A program made the translations under genes and the position numbers. A stretch of 64,000 nucleotides of DNA from Cyprinodon diabolis. Its lineage: Eukaryota > Chordata > Actinopteri > Cyprinodontiformes > Cyprinodontidae. The notes under the pieces were generated by a model. The model had not been told where the DNA came from, did no database searches, and saw only the letters and a program-made list of their open reading frames with translations. Positions within the stretch are counted from its first letter, which is position 1. Each line of letters opens with the position of its first letter. The stretch is taken from the NCBI GenBank assembly GCA_030533445.1, contig CM060064.1, positions 2,873,416-2,937,415 on the forward strand, given 5' to 3'. Below, one piece after another: positions 34,364 to 44,277 of the stretch.

Positions 34364-36430
34364 TCAACGACCGCCCCTTGGCGGTCCGGAAGATGTCGAT
34401 GGACAGGAACGCTCGTACTCCTCGATCAGTGCTGGATCGAGGATGTAAGAGCCAGGAACCCACTGGCGATCCTCCGGGCCATAGCCCTCTCAGTCGATGA
34501 GGTACTGCCAGCCGTGACCTCGCCGACGGGAGTCCACGATCCGGCGGACGGTGAATGCAGGATGACCATCGACTTCCAGGGCGGGTGGAGGGGAGTCGGA
34601 TGGTGGGCACAGAGGACTTGAGACTACTGGTTTCACTTGAGAGACGTGGAATGTGGGATGAATACGAAGAGACGGGGGAAGTTGAAGGCGTATGGCTGAT
34701 GGGTTGATGACCTGGGAAATCTTATACGGACCAATGAATTTTGGAGAGAGTTTACGAGACATTCCCTTGAGGGGAATATCTCGAGTGGATAGCCATACCT
34801 CTTGGCCCACGGAGTACTCAGGGGCGGGACGTCTTCTGGAGTCGGCGAAACGCTTGGTAGTCTCGGAGGAACGATTGAGGGTAGTGATGGTCTCTCTCCA
34901 TATGCGTTGGCAGCGTCTGATGTGCTGGTTGACTGACTGGACCGAAATCTCTCTCTCGTCTGCGGGAAAAAGTGGAGGTTGGTAACCGAGACTGACCTGA
35001 AACGGTGACTGGCCGGTGGAAGCAGATTTAAGAGAATTGTGTGCGTCTTCTATCCAAATTAGGTACTGGCTCCAGTCGGTGGGATTGTTTGAAGTCAGAC
35101 AACGGAGGGTTGACTCTAGCTGTTGGTTCATCCTCTCAGTTTGGCCGTTGGACTGTGGGTGATAACCGGAAGTTAGAGAGAACTTACAGTCGAGAGCGGA
35201 ACAGAATGCCTTCCAAACTTGTGAAATGAACTGGGGACCACGGTCTGAGAGGATCTCTTGGGGAATGCCATGTAGACGGAAGACGTGTTTCACCAGGAGC
35301 TGGGCGGTTTGAAAAGCCGTGGGAAGTTTCCTGAGAGGGATGAGATGACAGGATTTCGAGAATCGATCAACGATGGTGAGGATTGTGGACATACCTCGGG
35401 AGATGGGAAGACCAGTGACAAAGTCGATAGCTATATGGGACCATGGACGTGAGGGAACTGGAAGAGGTTGTAACAGGCCTGAGGGAGGTTGATGTGAGGC
35501 TTTATTTCTTGCACAGGTGGAACAGGCCAACACATACTCCTTGACATCTCTGTGAAGAGTTGGCCACCAGAAACGTCTTGAAATCAAAGCGACGGTTCTG
35601 CTCACCCCCGGATGGGCAGAGAACTTAGCAGCATGCATCCACTGTATTAGGCGAGATCTGACAGAAGAAGGTACATAGGTTCGGTTAGCTGGACCATTAC
35701 CTGGGTCAGGTTCTGAAGCCAGGGCGGAATTAATTAGATCGGTGATCTCCCAGGTAACCACTCCAACAGTGCATGATACGGGAATGACAGGTTCAGGCGT
35801 CTCGGGTTGATCAACGGAGTATAGACGAGAGAGAGAATCGGGTTTGACATTCTTGGATCCGGGTCTGTAGGAGATAATGAGGTTGAAACGAGAGAAGAAT
35901 ATGGACCACCTTGATTGACGGGGATTGGCTTGTTTAGCTGACTGGATGTAAGCAAGGTTCTTGTGATCCGTCCAAACGAGAACCGGGTGCTCAGCTCCCT
36001 CCAGCCAGTGTCTCCATTCCTCCAGTGCCAACTTGATGGCCAGTAGTTCTCGGTCTCCAACATCGTAGTTTTGCTCTGCGGAGGAAAGTCTTCGAGAGAA
36101 AAAGGCACAAGGATGAATCTTTTGATCAGTGTCGAGTCTTTGAGATAAGACAGCTCCAACACCAGAGTCGGAAGCGTCTACTTCGAGGATGAATTGTTTG
36201 GAAGGATCAGGCTGGATTAACACGGGTGCTCTGGAAAACAAAGATTTCAGTTTCTCAAATGCGGTTTGTGCTTTAGGGGTCCATTGAAAGGTTCGTTTGA
36301 CTGAGGTTAAGGAGGTTAGAGGAAGAGCTGTCTGACTATAGTTCCTGATGAATCGGCGATAAAAATTGGCGAAACCCAGGAATCTCTGTAGCTGCTTGCG
36401 GTTTTCAGGAACCGGCCACTCCAAAACTGC
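34364..36430 (-). pseudogene. Gypsy pol, RNase H, integrase and chromodomain part
   Basis: From just after the stop at 36431-36433 the frame continues with [14 protein letters not shown] (end of the RT region). RNase H follows ([16 protein letters not shown] near residue 76 of the 644-residue block, then TDHKNL). The integrase starts with an HHCC finger ([10 protein letters not shown] ... CSTCARNK) and has the catalytic core with Asp in IAIDFVTG, Asp in LSDRGPQF and Glu in [13 protein letters not shown] chromodomain begins at [13 protein letters not shown], where TGA at 34490-34492 cuts it after YLID. The same frame then runs open for 41 codons to TGA at 34364-34366. Chromodomains guide integration to certain chromatin marks in this group. 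Most of the domain lies past the stop. Confidence 0.92.
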
Positions 36431-37783
36431 CTATATTTTATCCTCAGAAGGCTTAACCTGCCCGCCCTCGAGCACAAACCCCAAAAAGGTGACTGAAGGC
36501 TGATGGAATTCACATTTCTCGGCCTTGACAAAAAGTTTGTTCTCCAGTAATCTTTGCAACACAAGGCGGACATGTTTCTTATGCTCTGAGAGGTCTTTAG
36601 AGTAAATGAGTATGTCATCTATGTAGACGAACACGAACACATTTAAAAAGTCTCTGAGAACGTCATTCACAAGGGCTTGGAAACAGGCAGGAGCATTTGT
36701 TAGACCAAAGGGAATGACCAAATATTCGAACTGGCCCAAGGGGGTTTTAAAGGCTGTTTTCCACTCATCTCCGTCACGGATCCTAAGAAGATGATAAGCG
36801 TTCCTCAAATCTAGTTTGGTGAAAACAGTTGCCCCTTGTACAGGTTCAAAAGCTGAGGCGAGTAGTGGAAGAGGGTACTTGTTTTTAATAGTTATTTGGT
36901 TCAGGCCTCTGTAATCAATACACGGTCTTAAAGAACCGTCCTTCTTGCCTACGAAAAAGAACCCTGCACCCAACGGAGAAGAAGATGGGCGAATTATCCC
37001 AGCAGCTAAAGACTCGTTTATGTATTTTTCCATGGTTTCTCGTTCTGGTTTGGAAATATTGTATAGTCTGCTGCTGGGTAGAGGTGCTCCAGGTAATAGC
37101 TCGATCGCACAGTCATATGGTCTGTGTGGTGGAAGGGACGTAGCACTGACCTTACTGAAAACAGGAGCCAAATCATGGTACTCAGAAGGGACAGAAGAAA
37201 GGTCAGGAGAGTCCATCTCCCCCCCACCTCTAGGAGACCCCACCACGGGGGCTGCCGAACGGAGGCATGTTTCGTGACATAACGTTGACCATGATTCCAC
37301 ATGACGATCAGTCCAGTTAATATGTGGATTATGTTTCTCCAACCATTCGAATCCAAGCACCAGGGGAGAGCATGCGGAGGGAAAAACAAAAAATGTTATG
37401 GTTTCACAATGATTAATTCAATTCAATTCAGTTTATTTATATAGCGCCAAATTCACAACACATGTCATCTCAAGGCACTTTACAGTTCAACCAGATCATA
37501 CAGTCAAATTGATACAAAGTTTTCTATCTAAGGAAAACCAGTTGATTGCATTGACTCATTGATTACCTGAGAGTAGTAGCTCGAGAGGTTGAGTTTGATG
37601 GGTAACCTGGTGGAGTTTTTTCCCATCAATAGCTGAGACACTCAGAGGCTGGGTCAGGGGAATGGTTTCAATTTGAAGCTGCTGGACAAGGTTTGAATCA
37701 ATTAAATTTCGTTCACAGCCTGAATCGATGAAGGCAGAAAAAGAGAGGCTTTGATTCCAGCAAAACAAAGTGGCAGGGAGCAT
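36431..37783 (-). pseudogene. Gypsy pol, protease and reverse transcriptase part
   Basis: The protease start shows the aspartic motif DSG in SAFIDSGCERNLID (encoded near 37720). A 150-bp insertion unit then interrupts the frame at 37410-37565. After it the same frame resumes and contains the reverse transcriptase: the [11 protein letters not shown] and [12 protein letters not shown] blocks and the polymerase site [11 protein letters not shown]. The frame ends at TAG 36431-36433, beyond which the same frame continues into RNase H. Pol lies in a different frame from gag (minus one relative to it), so a frameshift would be needed to make Gag-Pol. I saw no canonical slippery heptamer near the gag end. 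Confidence 0.92.
37416..37559 (-). mobile_element. 144-bp TTGAA-tailed retroposon inserted in gypsy pol
   Basis: The insert matches the ends of the retroposon at 25283-26447 (TTTATATAGCGCCAAATTCA and AACACATGTCATCTCAAGGC) and is flanked by 6-bp repeats TGATTA at 37410-37415 and 37560-37565. Read on the minus strand it ends in an AATTGAATTGAATT tail at the low-coordinate side. It looks like a 5'-truncated retroposition event. It adds 150 bp including the duplicated site, a multiple of three, but brings stops into the pol frame. Confidence 0.88.
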
Positions 37784-37827
37784 AAGTCGAGGAGATTTTT
37801 TAGAGTTATCATGGCCCGCCAGACTCC

Positions 37828-38889
37828 TCAGAACCTCTGACGGGCCCAGGCTTTTGATTTAACTGGACATGAAGCGATGAAGTGACCACTCTCACCACAG
37901 TAGATGCAAAGTTTGCTCAAAAAACGTCTTTGTCTTTCCTCTGGAGTGATCCTGGTATGTCCAACCTGCATGGGTTCGGCATCCATCTCTCCGGAATGAG
38001 AGGCCAGAACAGGCAAAGGGAGAGACTGGACTTTAGATCTTGGTTTGGACAACTGTTCTGTGGAAGCAGAAAAAACAGTCACATTATTAGAAGCAGGGGC
38101 AGAGGAAAAAGAACCCAGATTTCCAGACTTAGAGTTGTTTCTAGCTCGGATTCTGTTGTCCAATTTTATCGTCAGACGGATTAATTCTTCAAGTGTTGCA
38201 GGTTCGTCGAGGGTTGCTAGTTCATCCTTGATGCTTTCATTCAAAGCCATAAAATAAGCCCCCTTTAAAGCGCTTTGGTTCCATCCGGAAGCTGCCGCTT
38301 TAACCCGGAAGTTAATGGAGAACTCCGCCACAGAGGAATTTACCTGTTTAATGTTGAAAAGAGCACGAGAGTCAATGGTTTGATCAGTTTCTTGATTGAA
38401 TACCTGAGAAAATTCTGAAATAAACTCAGAGTATTGACAACTGAGGCTTTCGTCGGAGGCAAACCTTGCCTGAGCCCATTCCAGGGCTCTTCCTGTCAAT
38501 TGGGAAAGAATGAAAGTTATCTTTTTATAGTCCGTGGGAAAACTGCCAGGAGAGTTCTGAAAGATTAAACGGCATTGAAACAAAAATCCCTTGCAATCTT
38601 TCATATTACCAGAGAATTTTTCAGGTAGACTTGGGCGGAACTCGGATGACGTCACTGCCGATGACCTCGGAGGTGGAACTGGACCCGGAAATGGTTGTGC
38701 TGCCGGCGTGGCACTAGCGCTGTTGATGTAGTTAGCATAGCCTTGGAGCACTTAGCACTTTTGCATCTCAATGTGGGTATTTAACTCACGAAGAGCCAGG
38801 CCGTGTCCATGGAGTTGGGCCTCCTGCTCCTCCAATCGACGAGTGAAGTGATCTGCTGGGCCTTGTGTTTGGCCGCAGTGTTCTGTCAT
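37828..38889 (-). pseudogene. Gypsy gag with zinc knuckle and premature stop
   Basis: An ATG complementary to 38887-38889, inside the last bases of the 5' LTR, opens a frame that reads across the primer-binding region. It meets TAA at 38752-38754 after 45 codons. The same frame then runs open for 307 codons to TGA at 37828-37830. The long part contains the Gag capsid region (PSLPEKFSGNMKDCKGFLFQ through ALEWAQARF) and ends with one zinc knuckle, CIYCGESGHFIASC (C-x2-C-x4-H-x4-C), which binds RNA during particle assembly. The stop falls in the N-terminal region. That the start lies in the LTR is inferred from the continuous frame. Confidence 0.85.
38872..38882 (-). promoter_or_regulatory. Putative self-priming primer-binding site
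   Basis: On the minus strand AACACTGCGGC lies one base after the 5' LTR. Its complement GCCGCAGTGTT occurs in the LTR sense strand at 39436-39446 and 34201-34211, about 30 nt after the TATA-like TATTTAAG. So the first bases of the element RNA could pair with this site. No tRNA-type site starting TGG is present here. This matches the self-priming mechanism known for Tf1 and proposed for the Tf1/sushi group. Confidence 0.7.
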
Positions 38890-39587
38890 GATGGGTTCTC
38901 TAGTGAGACCCAGTTATGCAGAACACCACGAGACGGAAACAGAAGTAAAAGGTTTAACGATGTTTATTGTCACAAGCACAGTTTAATCACTGGTTCTGGT
39001 TCTGGCCTGGGGACTGGTTCACTGGAGTCTGCGTGGGAGACAGTTCAGTTAGCGTTTGCTCAGAGGAGTTTGATTCAGACAGTTTCAGATTTGTACCTTG
39101 AGGGTTCTTGGTTAAAGCCTAGAGAGGGAAACTGTTGGGTCCGGAGATAGTTTGTTCAGCAGAGTCCGTTAACTGCTTCAGCGTCTTACTTCTTGAGAAT
39201 GAGCTGACCTTGGCTTTGAGTTTCCAGCTCTTGGTCCAGAGCTGCAAGGAAAATCCAGAGAGAGACTTCAGGTTTGGCTCAGAGGGCAGGCTCGGCAGGT
39301 TAAGCTCCTCCTGAGCTTCACAGGAGAAAAACAGGTTTCCTGGAAGACAGAGACAAAGGTTAGAATCCAGTCTGGATTCAAAAGTCAACCAAGGTTCTCA
39401 GAGATACTAGGCTTAGGTGCTAACCAACTGGATAAAACACTGCGGCGTTGAGGAAAGGTCTGAAGACAGCTTAAATACTGTGGATCCTCTGATGATGGGA
39501 TGAGCTTCAGCTTTGCAGGAGGCTCGGCTCAGGAGGATCCATGGCGGACTCTGCTGGAGGAAGGTGGTACTTCTCCAGCTCCCAACA
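38884..39587 (-). repeat. 5' LTR of the gypsy element (704 bp)
   Basis: Nearly identical to 33648-34352. Differences seen are one missing G near 38930 and substitutions near 39099, 39303, 39454, 39460 and 39513. The TATA-like TATTTAAG is at 39470-39477 (complement). It ends CATGACA, which includes the ATG used to open gag. Confidence 0.95.
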
Positions 39588-39592
39588 GTTTG

Positions 39593-40461
39593 GTTTATAA
39601 TGTCCTCTAATTTATAAGGAATTCCCAAACCAGAACCAGCTTAATTTATCTGCCTGTCGAGCTTTTTAATGTCGTTTGAAGAGGATCTTACCAAAGGATG
39701 ATCGGTACTTTTTCACAGAGAATGAAATATTTATAGGGAGATTATTCTACAACTCAGCTGACAGGACATGACATTACTTGTTTTTGGCTTGTTTAATATG
39801 ACCGAGATGCTGATCATTTTATTTTTATTTAGTTATATTTACAGTACATGAAGAACTACTGAAATTGTTTTCAGATTACACATAATTAGATTAATTAATT
39901 CCAAGGGGGGGAAAAGGAATTATTTTAGGGTTAGGATTAGGATTCAGTCAATGATAACAACCTACTGAGCCTACTGGCACAATCTGAAGCCATTCTGTGG
40001 GACTGATAGACGCTAATAACCGCCATTTATTACGCTGCAGACTTTACTGTGTAAAAGAAAACTGAATCAACATGAGGAGGAACACATAAGATTATCCACA
40101 GGTTCTATAGATTAAAACCTTTTTATTTATCATTTTCACCTGCTGCCAGAAAATTTAACTTTAAAGGATACATTGATCCACTACTACTCAGGAAATAATC
40201 CTGTAATGTTTTCACGGTAATAACAACTATGGCGAACCTTTTTTGATAAGTACTAGTTTTACTGAATATGTATTTCCGATATCTGAAAAAACTATTTTTC
40301 TTTGTCTAAATGACCATTTCAAACAAAATGACATTTTCCACATCTACAATAAACATTCTGGATGTCTATAAATTAATTTCAGATCTCCATAATCCTAATA
40401 TCACTGGTCAGCATTTATGTTATTTTAACTAAGAAAAAATGTTTTTCAGATATCATAAACC
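39593..40461. other. Intron, nothing assigned
   Basis: AT-rich intron sequence following the gypsy target site. Confidence 0.5.
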
Positions 40462-41270
40462 AGGGTGACAGAACGTCCGTATTTCCCGAGACATATCCGT
40501 ATTTCACGTCCTGTCCCGGGCTTCCCGGGTTTTTTTTAGAAAGTGAGGAAATGTCCTGATTTTTTAAATTACCTTAATTGGCCCATTAAAGTTACAGGCA
40601 CTAGGGCACTGCGCACCACGCTGCGTGTGACGTAATCCCGCCTTCCCGCAGGCTGCAGTGGGATGTACTTGCAGTGCGGGCAGCCCTGTTCTTAATCAGA
40701 ATATAGATAGCGTGGCTGTCAGTACGCCAACAACATGCAAAGGCGCAAATGTATGTTTACCGACGATTTACAAAAGAGTTTCCCCGCTTTCAGACCGTGT
40801 CGAGACAAATGGGAGGCCTTGTGCACAGTGTGCAAAGCAGGCACATATGTCTCGGTGTCCAATGGAGGTGCAAGGGATCTAAAAAGCCACCTGGACTCCC
40901 GAAAGTAAAGATAGTCTATTGATATGTTTGTTCGTTTTTGGTACATTTTGAGTTATTTTTGCTACACAAGAGGTATTTTTTGTTCATTAGCTCATTTGTT
41001 AATTTATTTTTTCCAATAGCCTACAGAACAGACATTATTTCGTTCATTGTTGAGGCTGAGTATCGTCTGTTATTGGGACTAGAGAGTTATTGTTAACTTT
41101 TATTGTTAAGTGAGGGATGTTTAGATGAGACATTATTTCTTTCATTGTGCTATTCATTCATTACAGGAATTGTTAAGCATTTTTTAATAAATACATTTTG
41201 AATAAAATTATTTTTAATTTTTAATAAATCAACTGTAAATATCATGTTATTGTAGGATTACGTAGGTCTA
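40462..41270 (+). mobile_element. hAT-type relic with a zinc-finger fragment
   Basis: GACAGAACGTCCGTATTTCC at the left and a GC-richer body up to about 40910 resemble fish hAT repeats. The body encodes a small finger at 40735-40908. The right end is not clearly defined and an 8-bp target duplication was not found. Confidence 0.45.
40735..40908 (+). pseudogene. 57-residue hAT zinc-finger fragment
   Basis: An unbroken frame from ATG to TAA starts MQRRKCMFTDDLQKSFPAF. It contains C-x2-C (LCTVCKAG) followed by NGGARDLKSHLDSRK. The same order (basic start, hydrophobic linker, C-x2-C, GG-x-DLKxHL) is found at the N terminus of hAT-family transposases and proteins derived from them. The last zinc-binding His expected after SRK is missing because the stop comes first, and the transposase core is absent. 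The frame itself has no internal stop. Confidence 0.55.
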
Positions 41271-41582
41271 TGTTAAGTGATAAACGTGAAGGATGGATGG
41301 ATGGATATTATTACAGTTCAGTCTAGGAGTTTGATTTTGATCAGGGAGAATCTTATTGTAGTGATCTACAAATTGAACAACAGAGAGGAGTGCTTTTAAT
41401 AAATGTAAAAACGGCCTGCCACAGCCCACTTCATATAAACTTATGCATTAACTCCAGCAACAATCTTCTCCTACGCCTATCTTCCACTCCTTTGTAGCTG
41501 TAGAGCTGTTTCTCTGTCGTTTAAACACGTACTCATTTTTATTTTTATTTTTTTTGCATTTCTGTATTAAAATCTCTACTTC

Positions 41583-41645
41583 CAGTGGGGTGAAATAGGC
41601 CCTTCCTGTTACCTGTTGTCATGGTGACTCGTCAAATCGTCATAA
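41583..41645 (-). repeat. Fragment of the Harbinger-like element
   Basis: GGGTGAAATAGGCCCTTCCTGTTACCTGTTGTCATGGTGACTC-type text is the reverse complement of 27686-27727 within the element at 27475-29933. It is too short to define ends. Confidence 0.6.
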
Positions 41646-43098
41646 CTCTGACTAGACCTGTTGTGAAACCGCAAATAGTTTTTATTTTTAATTTTTTAAC
41701 TATACCCTTTGAATATTCAAAAAACAATGAGAGGAGTTTCAGTAATGTTGGTCAGAAAACAGAACATACCATTATTATATTACATATTTTTAATACGTTG
41801 GGTAGGAACCAGCCAAAATGCATCATCGGCACTTAAGAAATTACCCTTCTTCTCTCCTGCTTAACCCAGATCTCATTTCAGTTTGTTTTCATGGTGTAGT
41901 TCACAGTGAGCGGGGTCAAAGGCCGAGGAGGGGGACAGTGTGGAGGAGGGGGTTTCCAGGGTGAGTTGGGGCCACCGAGTGAGTCTGAGAATAAACAACA
42001 AGGCTGAGAGCTGGAAGAGGGAGAGATGGAGCCTTAAAAGATGACAGTCAGTTGGTTTTGCTGTCTTGAGGATTTCAAAATAAAAGTGACGGTCAATGTG
42101 TAGGCCTAGCTGAGGGGGATGGTTTCAGGAAAATATATCTGAGTTGGTCTAAAAAATATTAAAACAAAACAAATTTATCTAAATAAAAAAAATGAAGAGA
42201 GAACAATCCAAAACTATCATAAAAACAAAAAATATATGCTGATAAATTTGACTTTTTCAAGAGCAGAGATCAGATAAGATGTGTGTCTGTGAAGCAGGTA
42301 GATCTGTTTGTAGATTAGAGGGTTGAATGTTGAAATCATGTCAAAGTCCAGTAAAAATAATTAACAGACTATCCATACAAATGATAGTGGTAAAATATGC
42401 ACTTGTTTTTACAATTTTTTCTAAGCCGGCTCCAGGCTGCGCGTGACCCAAATGAGCCCATGATCTGTCAGTCTGGGTTGCTGCTGCTGCTACTTTTAGA
42501 TACAGCAGGCAAACCTGTGGCAAGCCGGGAAAGAAGGAGAAGACGATGAGAAAAAGAGCAGAGAAAGTGTGGACTGCTGGAAGAACTACGGTGAACTGGT
42601 GAAAGAAAAGTGAAATGGCGTGCTCAAAGATGACCCTGCACATTTAGAGGATGTTTGGCTCAACCTGCTGCTGTGAAGGAGGATTCTCTGCAGAGTGCTT
42701 CTTCTACAGCTGAGAGAAAAGAGATGGCATCAGCAATGATATGAAATTTGCACATTATAATATCCAAGTGAGAAGCAACAGCTAATAATTCTCCACAAAA
42801 AGAGAAAAAAACTACTTTTTTTCCCTTGCGTTATGTTTTGCTCCTCTATGCATATAAATATAGAGCAAATATTGTGAAGGTATCAGCATCTTTAATGCCT
42901 TCTTAACCCATTTCATAGCTTTAAATACAATGGTTAAATTAACAAAATTGAGATTTTGATTCAAGCTACCGTGCAAAGCGCCTATATGTCTATGTTTCTG
43001 AAATTGTTGGCCTTGATGAATAAACGGAATAGACTTTTTTTCCATGTGGTTGCCAAATCTGGGAGTTTCACATGTCTCTGGAAGGTGTGTCATTAAAG
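41646..43098. other. Intron, nothing assigned
   Basis: No gene. A GC-richer patch at 41905-42030 has no clear structure. Frames here lack motifs. Confidence 0.5.
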
Positions 43099-43525
43099 AG
43101 AATTGTGATTCTGCGTGAATTGGTGAGGTTTTTTTGACATATGTGGGAGATTCACATGAATGACAGAGTCCTGACATACTGTTCCCCATGTCACATGGAC
43201 ATATTTGCCAGATAAAAGATATAAAACACTAGATAGTTGAAACAAGATACTAATATTCATGTGTAGCAACATACATGGAGACTCACATGGATGACCCCAA
43301 AGACTTTAGCCAAATAATGTGAAGGCATCCCTCTAAACAAGGCATGTGCAATGACCCTGACGTGATTCGAACACACAGCCTTCTGATCTGGAGTCAGACG
43401 CGCTACCATTGCGCCACAGAGTCCTGAAAAGCAGCTCCCCCTTTTCACAATGGCATATTTGCCAGGTAAAAGATATAACACTAGAGAGTTGACTAAGATA
43501 CCAAGATTCATTGTGTAGCTGCTGT
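43099..43525 (-). repeat. 253-bp tandem duplication around the tRNA gene
   Basis: CAGAGTCCTGA at 43163-43173 and ATTTGCCAGATAAAAGATAT near 43203 recur 253 bp later, at 43416-43426 and near 43456. The first unit keeps only the last few bases of a tRNA at the matching place, so it looks like a tandem copy whose tRNA has decayed. Confidence 0.65.
43352..43423 (-). tRNA. tRNA-Trp (CCA)
   Basis: The 72-nt minus-strand sequence folds as a cloverleaf. The acceptor stem is GACTCTG with CAGGGTC (one G-U pair), the D stem GCGC/GCGC, the anticodon stem TCTGA/TCAGA with loop CTCCAGA (anticodon CCA), and the T arm GTGTG-TTCGAAT-CACGT. A box (TGGCGCAATGG) and B box (TTCGAAT) promoter elements are intact. 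It lacks an intron and the CCA tail is not encoded, as usual for vertebrates. It lies antisense in the receptor intron. No run of four T follows on the minus strand for about 130 nt, so termination may be poor. Confidence 0.92.
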
Positions 43526-44277
43526 TTAGGGAAGGCTGAGTGCTGCAGCAGCAGCAGCAGCACCCACAGTTGGATTAATGACTTCCACCCCTGTGGCTCT
43601 CTGCTTAGACAAGCTTCCCCTGAGATCCGTTAGAGCAGAAGTACAGCTGTAATCTGGGTCTCTAAAATGGGTCTGACAACACTGACTTCTAACCCTCTTA
43701 GCCAAATACCACCCTAAAACACCTGCCATAATGCCTTCCCTCATCTACCATTTGCAGGAGCCCTATAAACATCTCTACTCCCAAAGGATGGTGGGAATAT
43801 TTCCGATAGAATAATGTGTACATTCAAGCAAAGGAGATGAAGCAGGTTGCACGGATGCACGCTGACGATTGGTAGCGCTGAGCTGATTTCCAGCCATCTG
43901 AGCAGAAATGATTGTGGCCCCTGAACCCAACTTACTGTGTTTACATATTTTGAATCAGCTGTTATTTTTACAGTGGCTGAAGGATGCAAATGCTGTGTGA
44001 ATACATGATTTCAGAACGCTTTGCAAGTTGACTATATTTATTCCACTCCCCAATAGAGGTGGTAAATATTTTATTCGATCAGATAATATTTGGACGGTCA
44101 TTGTTTTTGAACATATGTCCTTTTAGCTGTGTGTTTTAACAACAAATCAAAGTAAATTAAGCTCAAATCATGGTCAAAAAGATAACTTTGCACATATATG
44201 GAATAATTTGACCACAATTTCCTTTCATATACGTTTATTAACAAAAATCATTCAGCTCAAAGTCAAATGTATTTCAG
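43526..44277. other. Intron, with a short CAG repeat
   Basis: A GCAGCAGCAGCAGCAG tract lies at 43544-43561. The rest shows no gene. Confidence 0.55.

Larger units (their letters stand above)
33648..39587 (-). mobile_element. Complete Ty3/gypsy chromodomain retrotransposon, broken genes
   Basis: A 5940-bp element between 5-bp direct repeats GTTTG (33643-33647 and 39588-39592). Order on the minus strand is 5' LTR (38884-39587), primer-binding region, gag, protease, reverse transcriptase, RNase H, integrase, chromodomain, polypurine tract, 3' LTR (33648-34352). The LTRs differ by about five substitutions and one base deletion, so the insertion is recent. Premature stops at 38752-38754, 36431-36433 and 34490-34492 and a retroposon in the protease-RT junction disable it. 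No env gene is present. Gene order (integrase after RNase H, chromodomain last) is that of the chromovirus/sushi group known in fishes. Confidence 0.95.

Noticed and set aside
34265..34621. Plus-strand frames over the gypsy element as separate genes
   Set aside because: They are antisense to pol or the LTR and have no independent support.
37784..37840. Ribosomal slippery site between gag and pol
   Set aside because: Pol is offset from gag as a minus-one shift would need, but no canonical heptamer is visible near the gag stop, so none is called.
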